Shown here: one piece after another, positions 16,234-25,611 of the stretch
Position numbering within the stretch: position 1 is the stretch's first letter
Layout: each line of letters starts with the position of its first letter
Assembly: GCF_001613385.1 (NCBI RefSeq)
Contig: NZ_BDCG01000001.1
Coordinates: 89,551 to 153,550 of the forward strand
Length of the DNA stretch: 64,000 nucleotides
Direction: 5' to 3'
Source of the DNA: Nocardia flavorosea NBRC 108225
Lineage (GTDB): Bacteria; Actinomycetota; Actinomycetes; Mycobacteriales; Mycobacteriaceae
Position numbers and translations under genes: made by a program
The notes under the pieces: model-generated
The model's database searches: none
The model's input: the letters and a program-made list of their open reading frames with translations, nothing else
What the model was told of the DNA's origin: nothing

Positions 16234-17280
16234 TCAGGCTGGTCCGGACGGCGTCCGGACCAGCCCGCGGGCTTGGTCGAGAAGTGCCTGCGCGACGCCG
16301 TGGAAGCGGCGGCCGAGCGCGGTATCGGCCTTTCCGGCGCAGGCACGCGCATAGGTGCCTTCGAGGATGATGGCGAGCCGGTAGCAGGCCAGAACCTGAT
16401 ACCAGTCGAAGTCGGTCATATCCCGGCCGCTGACGGCTGCGTAGCGGGCGATGAGCTCGTCCCGCCCGGGGAGTCCGTCGAGATGGCGGGCGAGCCCGAC
16501 CGTGCGGGTTTCACCGGGGTCGGGCCAGGTCGCGAGGAGGTGGCCGAGGTCGAGCAGGGGATCGCCGACGGTGCCCAGTTCCCAGTCGACGACAGCGGCC
16601 ACGGCCGGCCGGTCGTGCCGGAACATGACATTGCCGAAGTGGTAGTCGCCGTGAATGATCCCCTTGCGCCACGCCGTGGGCCGGTGTGCGTCCAGCCAGC
16701 GGCCGATGTCGTCCACCCCGTCCAGTTCGGGACCGGGCCACCCGTCGAGTTCGTGATAGGAGTCGAGCTGGCGTCGCCAGCGCGCGGCCTGCCGGTCGAG
16801 CCAGCCGTTGGCGCGGGTGAGCTGGGCTTCGCCGAGTACGGCCGGATCGATCGACCCGAGTGCCGCCGCACTGTCGACCATGGACAGCCCCATCGCATGC
16901 TGCATCTCGGTGGACGAGGCGTGTGGTTCGGGGATCTCGGTGGTGGCGGTGAAACCCTCGACCGCGGCCATGACGAAGAAAACGCAACCCATGACGTCCA
17001 GGTCGTCACAGACGGCGACGAGACGGGGGTGGGGGACATCGCTTCCCGCGAGCGCGGCGAGCAGGCGTGCCTCCCGGCGCATCGTCTCGTCGCTGTTACC
17101 GCGTTTGTGCAGCGGCGGGCGCCGGAACACGTAGCCGGTACCGTCCCGGGTGAATCTCACCAGGATGTTCTGGGTGCCTCCGGTCAGCGGGACGATATCG
17201 GTGACGGGCCCGGTGCCCACCTCGTTGCGGTCGAGCCATGACGTCAGTGCCGTGACGTCCACCGGGTCCTGATCCCTCAT
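16234..17280 (-). CDS. APH/ACAD11-type phosphotransferase
   Basis: This 348-residue protein has an aminoglycoside-phosphotransferase/choline-kinase fold. Visible motifs are LTGGTQNILVRF with FRRPP (nucleotide pocket), the catalytic loop IHGDYHFGNVMF, and the metal-binding VVDWELGTVGDPLLDL. Family members next to acyl-CoA dehydrogenases, including the kinase half of ACAD11, phosphorylate 4-hydroxyacyl-CoA so that the oxygen can be removed. That role fits this acyl-CoA island. It is the first gene of a two-gene minus-strand operon with the enoyl-CoA hydratase. Confidence 0.78.
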   Translation of the reverse strand: MRDQDPVDVTALTSWLDRNEVGTGPVTDIVPLTGGTQNILVRFTRDGTGYVFRRPPLHKRGNSDETMRREARLLAALAGSDVPHPRLVAVCDDLDVMGCVFFVMAAVEGFTATTEIPEPHASSTEMQHAMGLSMVDSAAALGSIDPAVLGEAQLTRANGWLDRQAARWRRQLDSYHELDGWPGPELDGVDDIGRWLDAHRPTAWRKGIIHGDYHFGNVMFRHDRPAVAAVVDWELGTVGDPLLDLGHLLATWPDPGETRTVGLARHLDGLPGRDELIARYAAVSGRDMTDFDWYQVLACYRLAIILEGTYARACAGKADTALGRRFHGVAQALLDQARGLVRTPSGPA

Positions 17281-17517
17281 CGATCCACCTCATGCCTTCC
17301 CTCTGTGACGTGTGACGGTGGTGCCGTCGCACGCAGCGACCGGAGGCACCCACCTACCGGAGCCTACACATTCCTACGAACCATTGTCATGATTTCTTTC
17401 ATATTCCGGCGCATAGTTGTTATCGTTAGCCGCGACGGGCCCGAAAGTCTCCTGCCGCGCGTGGCTCGGCACCTCGGGTGCACATCAACAATCCAAGCGT
17501 TCTCACCAGGTGGTGCA

Positions 17518-19008
17518 ATGGGTATCGAAATGGTTCTGGACATGGCCGCATCGGTCCATCCCGAGCGGCTTGCGCTCGGGCGGCGTGATGCGGGTATGAC
17601 CTATCAGGAACTCGGCGACGTGGCCTCCGGTGGCGCCGCGGTCCTGGCCCGGTACGGCGCCGCGCATCTGGTGTTCGTGGGTGTCAACGGTCCGGTACTG
17701 CCGGTGCTGACCTTCGCCTCCGCCCGCGCCGGGGTCCCGCTGGCGCCGATGAACTACCGGCTGGCGGCCGATCAGCTGCGGGATCTCGTCGGGCAACTGG
17801 AACGGCCGCTGATCGTCGCCGATCCTGCCTATCGCGACACCCTCGACGGCGCCGCCGAGACGGTGCTGACCAGCGCGGAGTTTCTCGAACTGGCGCGCTC
17901 TGCCGATCCCGTCCCCACCGAACCGGCCCCCGACGACGCCACCGCCATCGTGCTGTTCACCAGCGGCACCACCTCCGCGCCCAAAGGCGTGCTGCTGCGC
18001 CACCAGCATCTGCTGTCCTATCTGCTCAACACCGTGGAATTCGGCTCCGCCGCCGAGGACGACGCGACACTGGTCAGCACGCCGCCGTATCACATCGCCG
18101 GAATGGGGGCCGTGCTCAGCAACGTCTATGCGGGCCGGCGGATGGTGCATCTGCCCGACTTCACTCCGCAGGGCTGGCTCGATATCGTCCGTGGTGAGGG
18201 CATCACGAGTGCCATGGTGGTGCCGACCATGCTCGCCCGTGTCGTCGAGCACCTGGACGGCGGCCCCGGCGACGCGCCGAACCTGGTGTCCCTGGCTTAT
18301 GGCGGGGCCCGGATGCCGCAGCCCGTGCTCGAACGGGCGCTCCAGGCGTTCCCGGCGACCGGGTTCGTCAACGCCTACGGGCTGACCGAAACCAGTTCGA
18401 CCATCGCGGTCCTGGGCCCCGACGACCATCGCGAGGCAATGGCGGATCCGTCGCTGCGCGGACGGCTGTCGTCGGTGGGCCGGGTGGTCCCGGGTATGGA
18501 AGCCGAGATCAGGGACGAGGACGGCACCGTGCTGGCAGCGGGCGAAACCGGTCTGCTGTGGGTCCGGGGGGCGCAGGTCAGCGGCGAATACATGGGCAAG
18601 GGGTCGGCACTGGACGCCGACGGCTGGTTCCCGACCCGGGACCGCGCCCGTATCGAGGACGGCTACCTCTATATCGGCGGCCGCGCCGACGACACCATCA
18701 TCCGCGGCGGCGAGAATATCGCCCCGGCCGAAATCGAGGATGTGCTGGTCCACCACGACGACGTACGCGAGGTCGCCGTTATCGGCGTACCGGACGACGA
18801 ATGGGGTGAACGGATCTGCGCGGTGATCGTGCCGGCCGGGCCCGGGCACGCCGATACCGCGGCCATCCGGACCTGGTGCCGCGAACGGCTGCGGGGCTCC
18901 CGGACGCCCGACGAGGTCGTGTTCGTGGAAGAGCTGCCCAAGACGCCCACCGGGAAACTGGTGCGCCGCGATCTCGTTGCGCAGGTCACCGCGCCGGCCC
19001 CGAACTGA
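17518..19008 (+). CDS. acyl-CoA synthetase (AMP-forming)
   Basis: This 496-residue ANL-superfamily ligase has the P-loop FTSGTTSAPKGVLLRH (about residues 147-162), then NAYGLTETSS, the TRDRARIEDGYLYIGGRADD hinge region, and a C-terminal lysine in LPKTPTGKLVRRDL. It would activate a carboxylic acid to its CoA thioester, the entry step to the pathway of the following genes. ATG 17518 is the first reasonable start; no strong ribosome-binding site is seen. It heads a tight plus-strand string: thiolase, two SDRs and an acyl-CoA dehydrogenase. Substrate is not evident. Confidence 0.82.
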   Translation: MGIEMVLDMAASVHPERLALGRRDAGMTYQELGDVASGGAAVLARYGAAHLVFVGVNGPVLPVLTFASARAGVPLAPMNYRLAADQLRDLVGQLERPLIVADPAYRDTLDGAAETVLTSAEFLELARSADPVPTEPAPDDATAIVLFTSGTTSAPKGVLLRHQHLLSYLLNTVEFGSAAEDDATLVSTPPYHIAGMGAVLSNVYAGRRMVHLPDFTPQGWLDIVRGEGITSAMVVPTMLARVVEHLDGGPGDAPNLVSLAYGGARMPQPVLERALQAFPATGFVNAYGLTETSSTIAVLGPDDHREAMADPSLRGRLSSVGRVVPGMEAEIRDEDGTVLAAGETGLLWVRGAQVSGEYMGKGSALDADGWFPTRDRARIEDGYLYIGGRADDTIIRGGENIAPAEIEDVLVHHDDVREVAVIGVPDDEWGERICAVIVPAGPGHADTAAIRTWCRERLRGSRTPDEVVFVEELPKTPTGKLVRRDLVAQVTAPAPN

Positions 19009-19050
19009 GCTTTGCGCTCATCATCCGTTCCATATCCCCCTGGAGGATCC

Positions 19051-20229
19051 ATGCGTAGTGCCGTGCTCGTCGACGTCGTCCGTTCGGCGTCGGGTAAGGG
19101 CAAGACCGGTGGCGCCCTGTCCGATATCCACCCGATCGATCTGCTGGCCGAGGTACTGCGGTCGCTGGTGGCGCGTAACGATATCGACCCCGTCCTCATC
19201 GACGATGTCATCGGCGGCTGTGTCGGCCAGGCCGCGGAGCAGGCCGGCAATATCACCCGGACCGCCGCGCTGGCGGCGGGTCTGCCCGAATCCACCCCGG
19301 CCACCACGGTGACCCGCGCCTGCGGTTCGAGCCAGCAGGCGGTGCATTTCGCGGCGCAGGGCGTGCTGGCGGGCTCCTACGATGTGGTGATCGCCTGTGG
19401 GGTGGAATCGATGAGCCGCGTACCGATGGGTACCGCACCGATGGGCCGGGACCTGGTCGGGGCCGGGCTCGCCCAGCGATACCCCGAGGGCTGGATCAGT
19501 CAGGGGGTGGCCGCCGAACTGGTGGCCCAGAAGTACGGGCTGACACGCGACGACGTCGACCGGTACGCGCAGGAATCGCATCGGCGGGCCGCGGCCGCCG
19601 CCGCTGCCGGGCATTACGACCGCGAGATCGTCCCCGTGCCGGTACCGGGCGGCGCGCACGTGACCGACGAAACGATTCGCGCGGCAACCACCCTCGAAAG
19701 CCTGGGCAAGCTGCGGGCCTCGTTCCACTCCGCGGACTCGGACCGGCGTTTTCCCGGCCTGGGCTGGATGATCACTCCGGGCAACTCGTCGCCGCTCACC
19801 GACGCGGCCGCCGCAACTCTGATCATGTCGGAGGAGAAGGCCGCGCAACTCGGGCTCACGCCGCGCGCCCGCTTCGTCGACTTCACGGTCGCCGGTGACG
19901 ACCCGCTGTACATGCTCACCGCGCCGATCCCCGCGACCCGCACACTGCTCGACCGCACCGGCCGCACACTCGACGACATCGATGTCTACGAGGTCAACGA
20001 GGCGTTCGCGTCCGTACCGCTGGCGTGGGCGCGCGAATTCGATGCCGACCCGGCCCGGCTCAACCCCGCCGGCGGCGCCATTTCGCTCGGCCACGCGATC
20101 GGCGCGTCGGGCGTACGCCTGCTGGCCACGATGGTGGGCGAACTGGAACGCACCAGCGGCCGCTACGGCCTGCAGACCATGTGCGAACACGGCGGTATGG
20201 CCAACGCCCTGCTCATCGAACGTCTCTGA
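19051..20229 (+). CDS. acetyl-CoA acetyltransferase (thiolase)
   Basis: This 392-residue thiolase has all three catalytic elements: Cys91 in TRACGSSQQ, His348 in ISLGHAIGASG, and Cys378 in MCEHGGMANA. It would cleave a 3-ketoacyl-CoA with CoA. The motif around the last Cys reads CEHGG where CxGGG is usual. ATG is preceded by GGAGG at ideal spacing. It lies 42 bases after the acyl-CoA synthetase and 15 before the first SDR, indicating one operon. The NEAFASVPLAW segment places it in the degradative group. I cannot name the chain length it prefers. Confidence 0.85.
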   Translation: MRSAVLVDVVRSASGKGKTGGALSDIHPIDLLAEVLRSLVARNDIDPVLIDDVIGGCVGQAAEQAGNITRTAALAAGLPESTPATTVTRACGSSQQAVHFAAQGVLAGSYDVVIACGVESMSRVPMGTAPMGRDLVGAGLAQRYPEGWISQGVAAELVAQKYGLTRDDVDRYAQESHRRAAAAAAAGHYDREIVPVPVPGGAHVTDETIRAATTLESLGKLRASFHSADSDRRFPGLGWMITPGNSSPLTDAAAATLIMSEEKAAQLGLTPRARFVDFTVAGDDPLYMLTAPIPATRTLLDRTGRTLDDIDVYEVNEAFASVPLAWAREFDADPARLNPAGGAISLGHAIGASGVRLLATMVGELERTSGRYGLQTMCEHGGMANALLIERL

Positions 20230-20244
20230 CCGAAAGGCATACAC

Positions 20245-21006
20245 GTGGACATCAACGGCAAAGTCACCCTGGTCACCGGGGGCGCATCAGGGCTCGGCCT
20301 GGCAACCGCGCGCCAGGTGCTCGATCAGGGCTCGAAAGTCGTCCTGCTCGATCTGCCGGCATCGAACGGGGCGCAAGTCGCTGCGGAACTGGGGCCGGAG
20401 GCTCTGTTCGCGCCCGCCGATATCACCGATGAATCCGCTGTCGCGGCCGCACTCGACGCGGCCGAAGGGTTCGGCGAACTGCGTGCGGTCGTCAGCTGCG
20501 CCGGAACCGGCCGGTCCCTTCGCGTCGTCGGCCGGCAGGGTGTTTTTCCGCTCGACGTCTTCACTCGCGTCGTCACGATCAACCTGATCGGCACGTTCAA
20601 CGTCGTGCGGCTGGCCGCCGAGCGGATGTCGCGCCTGGAGGTCGACGGAGAGGAGCGCGGCGTCATCGTCACGACGGCCTCGGTCGCCGCTTTCGAAGGC
20701 CAGATCGGCCAGGCCGCGTACGCCGCGTCCAAAGCCGGTGTCGCCGGGATGACGCTGCCCCTGGCCCGGGATCTGGCCTCGCTGGCGATCCGGGTCGTCT
20801 CCATCGCCCCCGGACTGTTCGACACCCCGCTGCTGGCGGGCCTGAACGACGAGGCGAAGGCCTCGCTGGGCGCCCAGACCCCCCATCCCGGCCGGCTGGG
20901 CGATCCGCGGGAATTCGCTTCCCTGGCCGCGCATATCCTGTCCAACCCCATGCTCAACGGTGAGGTCGTCCGGCTGGACGGTGCCATCCGGATGGCACCG
21001 CGCTGA
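20245..21006 (+). CDS. short-chain dehydrogenase, hydroxyacyl-CoA dehydrogenase type
   Basis: This 253-residue classical SDR has the cofactor motif [13 protein letters not shown] and VSCAGTG in place of NNAG. The catalytic Ser is in [14 protein letters not shown] and the Tyr/Lys pair in YAASK. The overall pattern ([28 protein letters not shown]) matches the HSD10/type II 3-hydroxyacyl-CoA dehydrogenase group, which oxidises short branched 3-hydroxyacyl-CoA or hydroxysteroids. It starts at GTG after a GAAAGG and sits between the thiolase and a second SDR, as expected for the step before thiolysis. Confidence 0.8.
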   Translation: MDINGKVTLVTGGASGLGLATARQVLDQGSKVVLLDLPASNGAQVAAELGPEALFAPADITDESAVAAALDAAEGFGELRAVVSCAGTGRSLRVVGRQGVFPLDVFTRVVTINLIGTFNVVRLAAERMSRLEVDGEERGVIVTTASVAAFEGQIGQAAYAASKAGVAGMTLPLARDLASLAIRVVSIAPGLFDTPLLAGLNDEAKASLGAQTPHPGRLGDPREFASLAAHILSNPMLNGEVVRLDGAIRMAPR

Positions 21007-21040
21007 TGGCGACGCCCGCGCCCCACAAGGAGGAACAACC

Positions 21041-21805
21041 ATGACGGCTCCGGCACTTCCGCTGGAAGGCAAGGTCGCGCTGGTCACCGGCGGCAGTCGC
21101 GGACTCGGCCGCGAAATGGTGCTCGGGTTCGCGCGGGCCGGCGCCGATACTGTCATCGTCAGCCGCAAACTCGACAGCTGCGAGAAATTGGCCGCGGAGG
21201 TCACGGCGGCCACCGGTCGCCGGGCCCTGCCCGTCGCCTGCCACGTCGGCGATTGGGAGGCGCAGGACCAGCTGGTCACCCGCGTCTACGAGGAATTCGG
21301 CACGGTCGATGTCCTGGTCAACAACGCCGGGATGTCGCCGCTGTACTCGAGCCTCGAGGAGATCTCGGAGGCACTGTTCGACAAGGTCTTCGACGTCAAC
21401 CTCAAAGGTGCGTTCCGGTTGACGACCCTGATCGCGCCGCGGATGGCCACCGCCGGTGGCGGCTCGATCATCAATATCAGTTCGATCGCCTCGGAGCGTC
21501 CCACTCCCGACGACCTGCCGTACGCGGCCGCCAAGGCCGGCCTGAACATCCTGACCAAGGGGTTCGCCCAGGCCTACGGACCGGCGGTGCGGGTCAACGC
21601 GATCATGGCCGGGCCGTTCCTCACCGATATCAGCAAGGCCTGGGATATGGACGCGGTCGCCGAGAAATTGAAGGCGCTTCCGCTGGGCCGCGCGGGTGAT
21701 CCCGGCGAGATCGTCGGCGCCGCGCTCTACCTCGCGGGGCCGGGCTCCAGCTACACCTCCGGCGCGATCATCCCGGTCGACGGCGGCCGCAGCGCGATGC
21801 GCTGA
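21041..21805 (+). CDS. short-chain dehydrogenase/reductase
   Basis: This 254-residue classical SDR has a cofactor-binding VTGGSRGLGREM, NNAG at VLVNNAGMSP, catalytic Ser in NISSIAS and YAAAK for Tyr/Lys. ATG is preceded by AAGGAGG. Arg and Ser after the second strand (VSRKLDS) suggest NADP(H) rather than NAD. It follows the HSD10-like enzyme by 34 bases. Two consecutive SDRs in one operon suggest two redox steps at hydroxyl or keto groups of the same acyl substrate. Confidence 0.8.
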   Translation: MTAPALPLEGKVALVTGGSRGLGREMVLGFARAGADTVIVSRKLDSCEKLAAEVTAATGRRALPVACHVGDWEAQDQLVTRVYEEFGTVDVLVNNAGMSPLYSSLEEISEALFDKVFDVNLKGAFRLTTLIAPRMATAGGGSIINISSIASERPTPDDLPYAAAKAGLNILTKGFAQAYGPAVRVNAIMAGPFLTDISKAWDMDAVAEKLKALPLGRAGDPGEIVGAALYLAGPGSSYTSGAIIPVDGGRSAMR

Positions 21806-21839
21806 CTCGGCAGAACTCTTTTCAGAAAGGAACCAGGAT

Positions 21840-23132
21840 ATGAGCTGGGGATTCGAGACCGACCCCGAGTACCAGCAGGTGCTCGACTGGGCCGATGAAT
21901 TCGTCACCCGGGAGGTCGAGCCGATCGACCAGGTCATCACCCATGCGTGGGATCTGCAGGATCCGTTGCGCCAGAAGCTGATACCGCCACTGCAGGACAA
22001 GGTCCGTGAAAAGGGTCTGTGGGCGACGCATCTCGGCCCCGAACTGGGCGGGCAGGGGTACGGCCAGCTGAAGCTGGCCCTGCTCAACGAGATCGTCGGC
22101 CGCACTCATTCGGGACCGATCGTCTTCGGCTGCCAGGCCCCGGATTCCGGCAATACCGAGATCCTCGCGCACTACGGCACGCCCGAAATCAAGGAACGGT
22201 ATCTCGCGCCGCTCATCGAGAACACGATTGTTTCCTGTTACGCCATGACCGAGCCGCAGGGCGGTTCCAATCCGGTCGAATTCGAGACCACCGCCGTCCT
22301 CGATGGTGACGAATGGGTGATCAACGGCGAGAAATGGTTCGGTTCGAACGCGCGGTTCGCCTCCTTCTTCATCGTCATGGCCGTGACCGATCCCGAGGCC
22401 GAACCGCACCGGCGGCTGTCGCAGTTCATCGTTCCGGCCGAGACTCCCGGGCTCGAGATCGTGCGCAATACCGGCGTCTGGGGTCACGACTACGAGGTCG
22501 GCACGCATGCCTACACCCGCTGGACCGATGTGCGGATTCCCGAGGACCACATCCTCGGCGGGGTCGGGCAGGGATTCGAGGTGGCGCAGACCCGGCTGGG
22601 TGGTGGTCGTATCCATCACGCCATGCGCACGGTCGGCCTGGTGCGGCGTTCGCTGGACATGATGCTGGAACGAGCCGTCTCGCGGACCACGCGCGGCGGC
22701 CGGCTCGGCGATAAACAGCTGGTTCAGGAGATGATCGCCGATTCGTGGCTGCAGCTCGAACAGTTCCGGCTGCTGGTGTTGCGTACCGCGTGGCGGATCG
22801 ACAAGGAGAACGACTACCGGAAGGTCATCAAGGACATCGCGGCGGTGAAGGCCGCGATGCCCAAGGTCCTGCTGGACGTGACCTCGCGGGCCGTACAGCT
22901 GCACGGTTCGCTGGGTGTATCCAAGGAACTTCCGTTGGGCAAATGGCTTTTCGAGGCCTACCACATGGGTCTCGCGGACGGCGCCACCGAAATCCACAAG
23001 ATCGGGCTGGCCCGCCAGCTGCTGCGCGACGCCACACCGCACGAGGGCTTGTTTCCCAGCTACCATCTGCCGGCGCTCCAGAACGAGGCCCGGGAAAAGT
23101 TCGCGGCCGAACTGAGCGCTCTGGGGGAATAG
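21840..23132 (+). CDS. acyl-CoA dehydrogenase family protein
   Basis: This 430-residue flavoenzyme of the acyl-CoA dehydrogenase fold has N-terminal helices, the flavin/substrate strand CYAMTEPQGGSNPVEFET and INGEKWFGSNA, and a C-terminal helical domain with AVQLHGSLGVSKELPLGKW and ADGATEIHKIGLARQ. The glutamate in ATEIHK sits where the catalytic base often lies. It is somewhat longer than the short-chain members and resembles the ACAD10/11 group. It ends the operon begun by the acyl-CoA synthetase; GAAAGGA precedes the ATG. Confidence 0.82.
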   Translation: MSWGFETDPEYQQVLDWADEFVTREVEPIDQVITHAWDLQDPLRQKLIPPLQDKVREKGLWATHLGPELGGQGYGQLKLALLNEIVGRTHSGPIVFGCQAPDSGNTEILAHYGTPEIKERYLAPLIENTIVSCYAMTEPQGGSNPVEFETTAVLDGDEWVINGEKWFGSNARFASFFIVMAVTDPEAEPHRRLSQFIVPAETPGLEIVRNTGVWGHDYEVGTHAYTRWTDVRIPEDHILGGVGQGFEVAQTRLGGGRIHHAMRTVGLVRRSLDMMLERAVSRTTRGGRLGDKQLVQEMIADSWLQLEQFRLLVLRTAWRIDKENDYRKVIKDIAAVKAAMPKVLLDVTSRAVQLHGSLGVSKELPLGKWLFEAYHMGLADGATEIHKIGLARQLLRDATPHEGLFPSYHLPALQNEAREKFAAELSALGE

Positions 23133-23437
23133 TCCGCCGGCAACACATCGGCACCGTCCACCGGATCTCCTCTCGCCGAAGGGAGACCCGGCCCGCCGGC
23201 TGCGACGCCGTCCTGGGCCTCGGGGAACTGGTCGCCGGCCGAGGCATACGAGGCGGCTGCGCGATCTCGGGCTAGTCAAGGCAAATGATTCGCATGAAAG
23301 CTTGACTTCACGCTAATTCAGGCGAATGATATTCACATCTTCGGTGACGTGGATCACGACCGAAGTACCTGCGGTCGCGCCGTGTGGTCACTCCCACCCG
23401 CCACCGCGTTCCATCCCTCAAATCCTGCGGAGTTCAC
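23133..23437. other. 305-base intergenic region ahead of the TRAP transporter
   Basis: The first half is ordinary GC-rich sequence. The second half (about 23276-23345) is AT-rich and carries the promoter region described separately. No gene is supported. Confidence 0.45.
23279..23330 (+). promoter_or_regulatory. candidate regulated promoter of the TRAP transporter operon
   Basis: The 11-base direct repeat AGGCRAATGAT occurs at 23279-23289 and 23320-23330 with one mismatch. Between the copies, TTGACT at 23302-23307 is a good -35 hexamer, with a -10-like AT-rich patch at about 23326-23333. The second repeat therefore overlaps the likely -10 region, which suggests repression by a protein that binds the repeats. 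Confidence 0.4.
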
Positions 23438-24040
23438 ATGAGCGCATCAGCGCGCGCTTCGGGCGCGCGGCCCCACCGGCTGCGGCTCCTGATCGAGGTC
23501 CCGGCAGTCATCGTGCTCTTCGTCATGATGATCCATGTGACCGCCAACGCCCTGCTCCGGGCGTTCGCCTCGAGTCCCATCCAGAACACCCTCGAGATCA
23601 CGCAGTACATCTATCTGCCGATCATCGCGCTGCTCGGGTTCGTCGCGGCCCAGCAACGTGGCGAGCACATCGTCGCAGACCTGGTCACGCACTACTTCCC
23701 GCGCCAGGTCCGCCGGGGCGTCCTGTTCGCCGGATACACCGTGGCCCTGATCGTGTCCGCCGGTTTTGCCTGGTTCGGACTGGAAGAAGCCCTGCACGCC
23801 CGGGATATCGGTCAGACCGCGGGCGTTTCGACGGTGGTGTCCTGGCCGGTGCTGTTCCTGGTACCGGTGGTCTTCGCCGTACTCACCGTCCAGTTCGGCC
23901 TCGCCGCCGTACGGGCAGTGCGCGGCGCCGAGGACGAGGACCGGGACGCCACCATGGCCGGCGATATCGACGGCGAGGTCCGGGCCGGGCACAGCAGTGC
24001 GGTCCCGACCGGCACGACATCGGATTCGGAGAAGAAATGA
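23438..24040 (+). CDS. TRAP transporter small membrane subunit (DctQ type)
   Basis: This 200-residue membrane protein has four hydrophobic segments: VPAVIVLFVMMIHVTANALL, YIYLPIIALLGFVAAQQ, GVLFAGYTVALIVSAGFAWF and SWPVLFLVPVVFAVLTVQF. The RGEHIVADLVTHYFP segment after the second helix is the hallmark of DctQ subunits. A charged C-terminal tail follows. I choose ATG 23438 with GCGGAG upstream over the earlier in-frame start. It overlaps the large subunit gene by ATGA, so the two are translated together. It would anchor the solute-binding protein to the ion-driven permease. Confidence 0.82.
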   Translation: MSASARASGARPHRLRLLIEVPAVIVLFVMMIHVTANALLRAFASSPIQNTLEITQYIYLPIIALLGFVAAQQRGEHIVADLVTHYFPRQVRRGVLFAGYTVALIVSAGFAWFGLEEALHARDIGQTAGVSTVVSWPVLFLVPVVFAVLTVQFGLAAVRAVRGAEDEDRDATMAGDIDGEVRAGHSSAVPTGTTSDSEKK

Positions 24041-25548
24041 CCACCGCCGCTGCGCCCGCGGAGAATGCGGGCACCCGCCCACTCACCCCACCACCGGCCG
24101 GGCCGGGCCGCAAACACCTGCTCCGCTCGTGGTCCGTCTTCGGTGTACTCGTCGTGGTGCTCCTGGCCACCGCTGCGGCGATGTTCATGCCGCTGAAGCC
24201 GCAGGCGATCGGGTGTGCGGCCCTGGTGATGATGCTGACCCTGCTGCTCCTGCGGCTACCGGTCGCCCTGACGATGATCATTCCCTCGTTCGCGGGTCTC
24301 TATGCACTTCGTGGTGAGAAAACCGTGGCCAGTGCGCTGTCCTCGCTGCCGTACCACCAGGTCGCCAGCTGGACGCTCAGCGTGGTGCCGATGTTCGTCC
24401 TGATGGGCCTGCTGATGTGGCGGTCCGGCCTGACCGCCAACCTCTACGCGGTGGCGCGGCATTGGCTCGGGTGGCTGCCCGGCGGTTTGGCGGTGGGCAC
24501 CAATGTGGCCGGTGCGGGGCTGGCGACCGTCAGCGGTTCGACCACCGGGACGGCGTACGCGCTCGGCCGGATCGGTATTCCGGAAATGCTCAAGGCCGGT
24601 TACGACCGCCGGCTCGCGCTCGGTGCGGTGATGGTGGCGGGTCTGCCCGGTCAGCTGATCCCGCCCAGTATCCTGCTCGTCCTGTATGCGGGGATCGCGG
24701 AGGTCCCGGTCGGTAAGCAACTGCTCGCGGGGATCGGACCGGGCATCCTGGTGGCGATCCTGTTCACCCTGGCGATCGTTGTCTACTCGGTCTTCGGCAA
24801 GGACCTGGCGGGACCGAACCGGGGCCGCAGTACCGAAAGCGTGTCCTGGAAGGAGAAGATCACCGGCCTCGGGCAGGTATGGCCCATTCCCGTGCTGATT
24901 CTCGTGATCGTGGGAGGCATGCTCTCCGGCGTCTTCACCGCGACGGAGGCGGGTGCGGCGGCGGCGCTGTGCTCGGTGGGCGTGCTGCTGCTGTGGAAGC
25001 GCAAGACCGGCGGCGCCATGCGGGCGCTCGCCGACGGCGCCGTCGGCACGGTATCCACCGTCGGCGCGGTCTTCCTGCTTCTGCTGGGTGTCGAGGCGTT
25101 GTCGCGGATGATGACCCTGAGCGGAATCAGCAATGGTTTTGCGGACCTGATCGCGGGATGGGAACTCGGCCGCATCGAGTTCCTGCTGCTCATGGTCGTG
25201 GTCTACCTGGTACTCGGGGCGTTCATGGACCCTCTGCCGATGATGGTGCTGACCGTTCCGATCCTGATTCCGACACTGGAGAGCCTGGATATCTCGCTAC
25301 TGTGGTTCGGAGCGTTCACGGTGTTCATGGGCGAACTGGCGATCCTTTCGCCTCCGGTCGGTGTGCTGGCGATGGTCATCCACTCGATCACCAAGGATCC
25401 GGAGGTCAATCTCGGCCGGAATATCCCGTTGAAGGATGTTTTCGTCGCCGCACTGTGGTTCCTGCCCATGGCGGTCGCGGTGGTACTGATCCTGATCTTC
25501 TTCCCGGAGATCTCGACATTCCTGCCGGATAATTCGAGCGCAGGCTGA
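24037..25548 (+). CDS. TRAP transporter large permease (DctM type)
   Basis: This 503-residue permease has about twelve or thirteen membrane segments and typical DctM features: VPMFVLMGLLMWRSGL, AGLATVSGSTTGTAYALGRI, LPGQLIPPSILLVLYAG and AILSPPVGVLAMVI. It would drive uptake of an organic acid with a sodium or proton gradient. The start overlaps the small subunit stop. No periplasmic/lipoprotein solute receptor gene (DctP or TAXI type) is present anywhere in the window, so that part must be encoded elsewhere. A perfect 32-base palindrome terminates the gene. TRAP systems are not frequent in nocardiae, which makes acquired catabolism plausible. Confidence 0.85.
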   Translation: MTTAAAPAENAGTRPLTPPPAGPGRKHLLRSWSVFGVLVVVLLATAAAMFMPLKPQAIGCAALVMMLTLLLLRLPVALTMIIPSFAGLYALRGEKTVASALSSLPYHQVASWTLSVVPMFVLMGLLMWRSGLTANLYAVARHWLGWLPGGLAVGTNVAGAGLATVSGSTTGTAYALGRIGIPEMLKAGYDRRLALGAVMVAGLPGQLIPPSILLVLYAGIAEVPVGKQLLAGIGPGILVAILFTLAIVVYSVFGKDLAGPNRGRSTESVSWKEKITGLGQVWPIPVLILVIVGGMLSGVFTATEAGAAAALCSVGVLLLWKRKTGGAMRALADGAVGTVSTVGAVFLLLLGVEALSRMMTLSGISNGFADLIAGWELGRIEFLLLMVVVYLVLGAFMDPLPMMVLTVPILIPTLESLDISLLWFGAFTVFMGELAILSPPVGVLAMVIHSITKDPEVNLGRNIPLKDVFVAALWFLPMAVAVVLILIFFPEISTFLPDNSSAG

Positions 25549-25574
25549 TATCGGTACTCCCGGAAATATCAGTT

Positions 25575-25606
25575 GTTCGGCCGGAGCGGATCCGCTCCGG
25601 CCGAAC
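25575..25606. terminator. perfect 32-base palindrome, bidirectional terminator
   Basis: Arms of 16 bases (GTTCGGCCGGAGCGGA and its exact complement) meet without a loop between the convergent DctM gene and the CoA-transferase gene, six bases from the latter's stop codon. Confidence 0.7.
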
Positions 25607-25611
25607 TGCTG

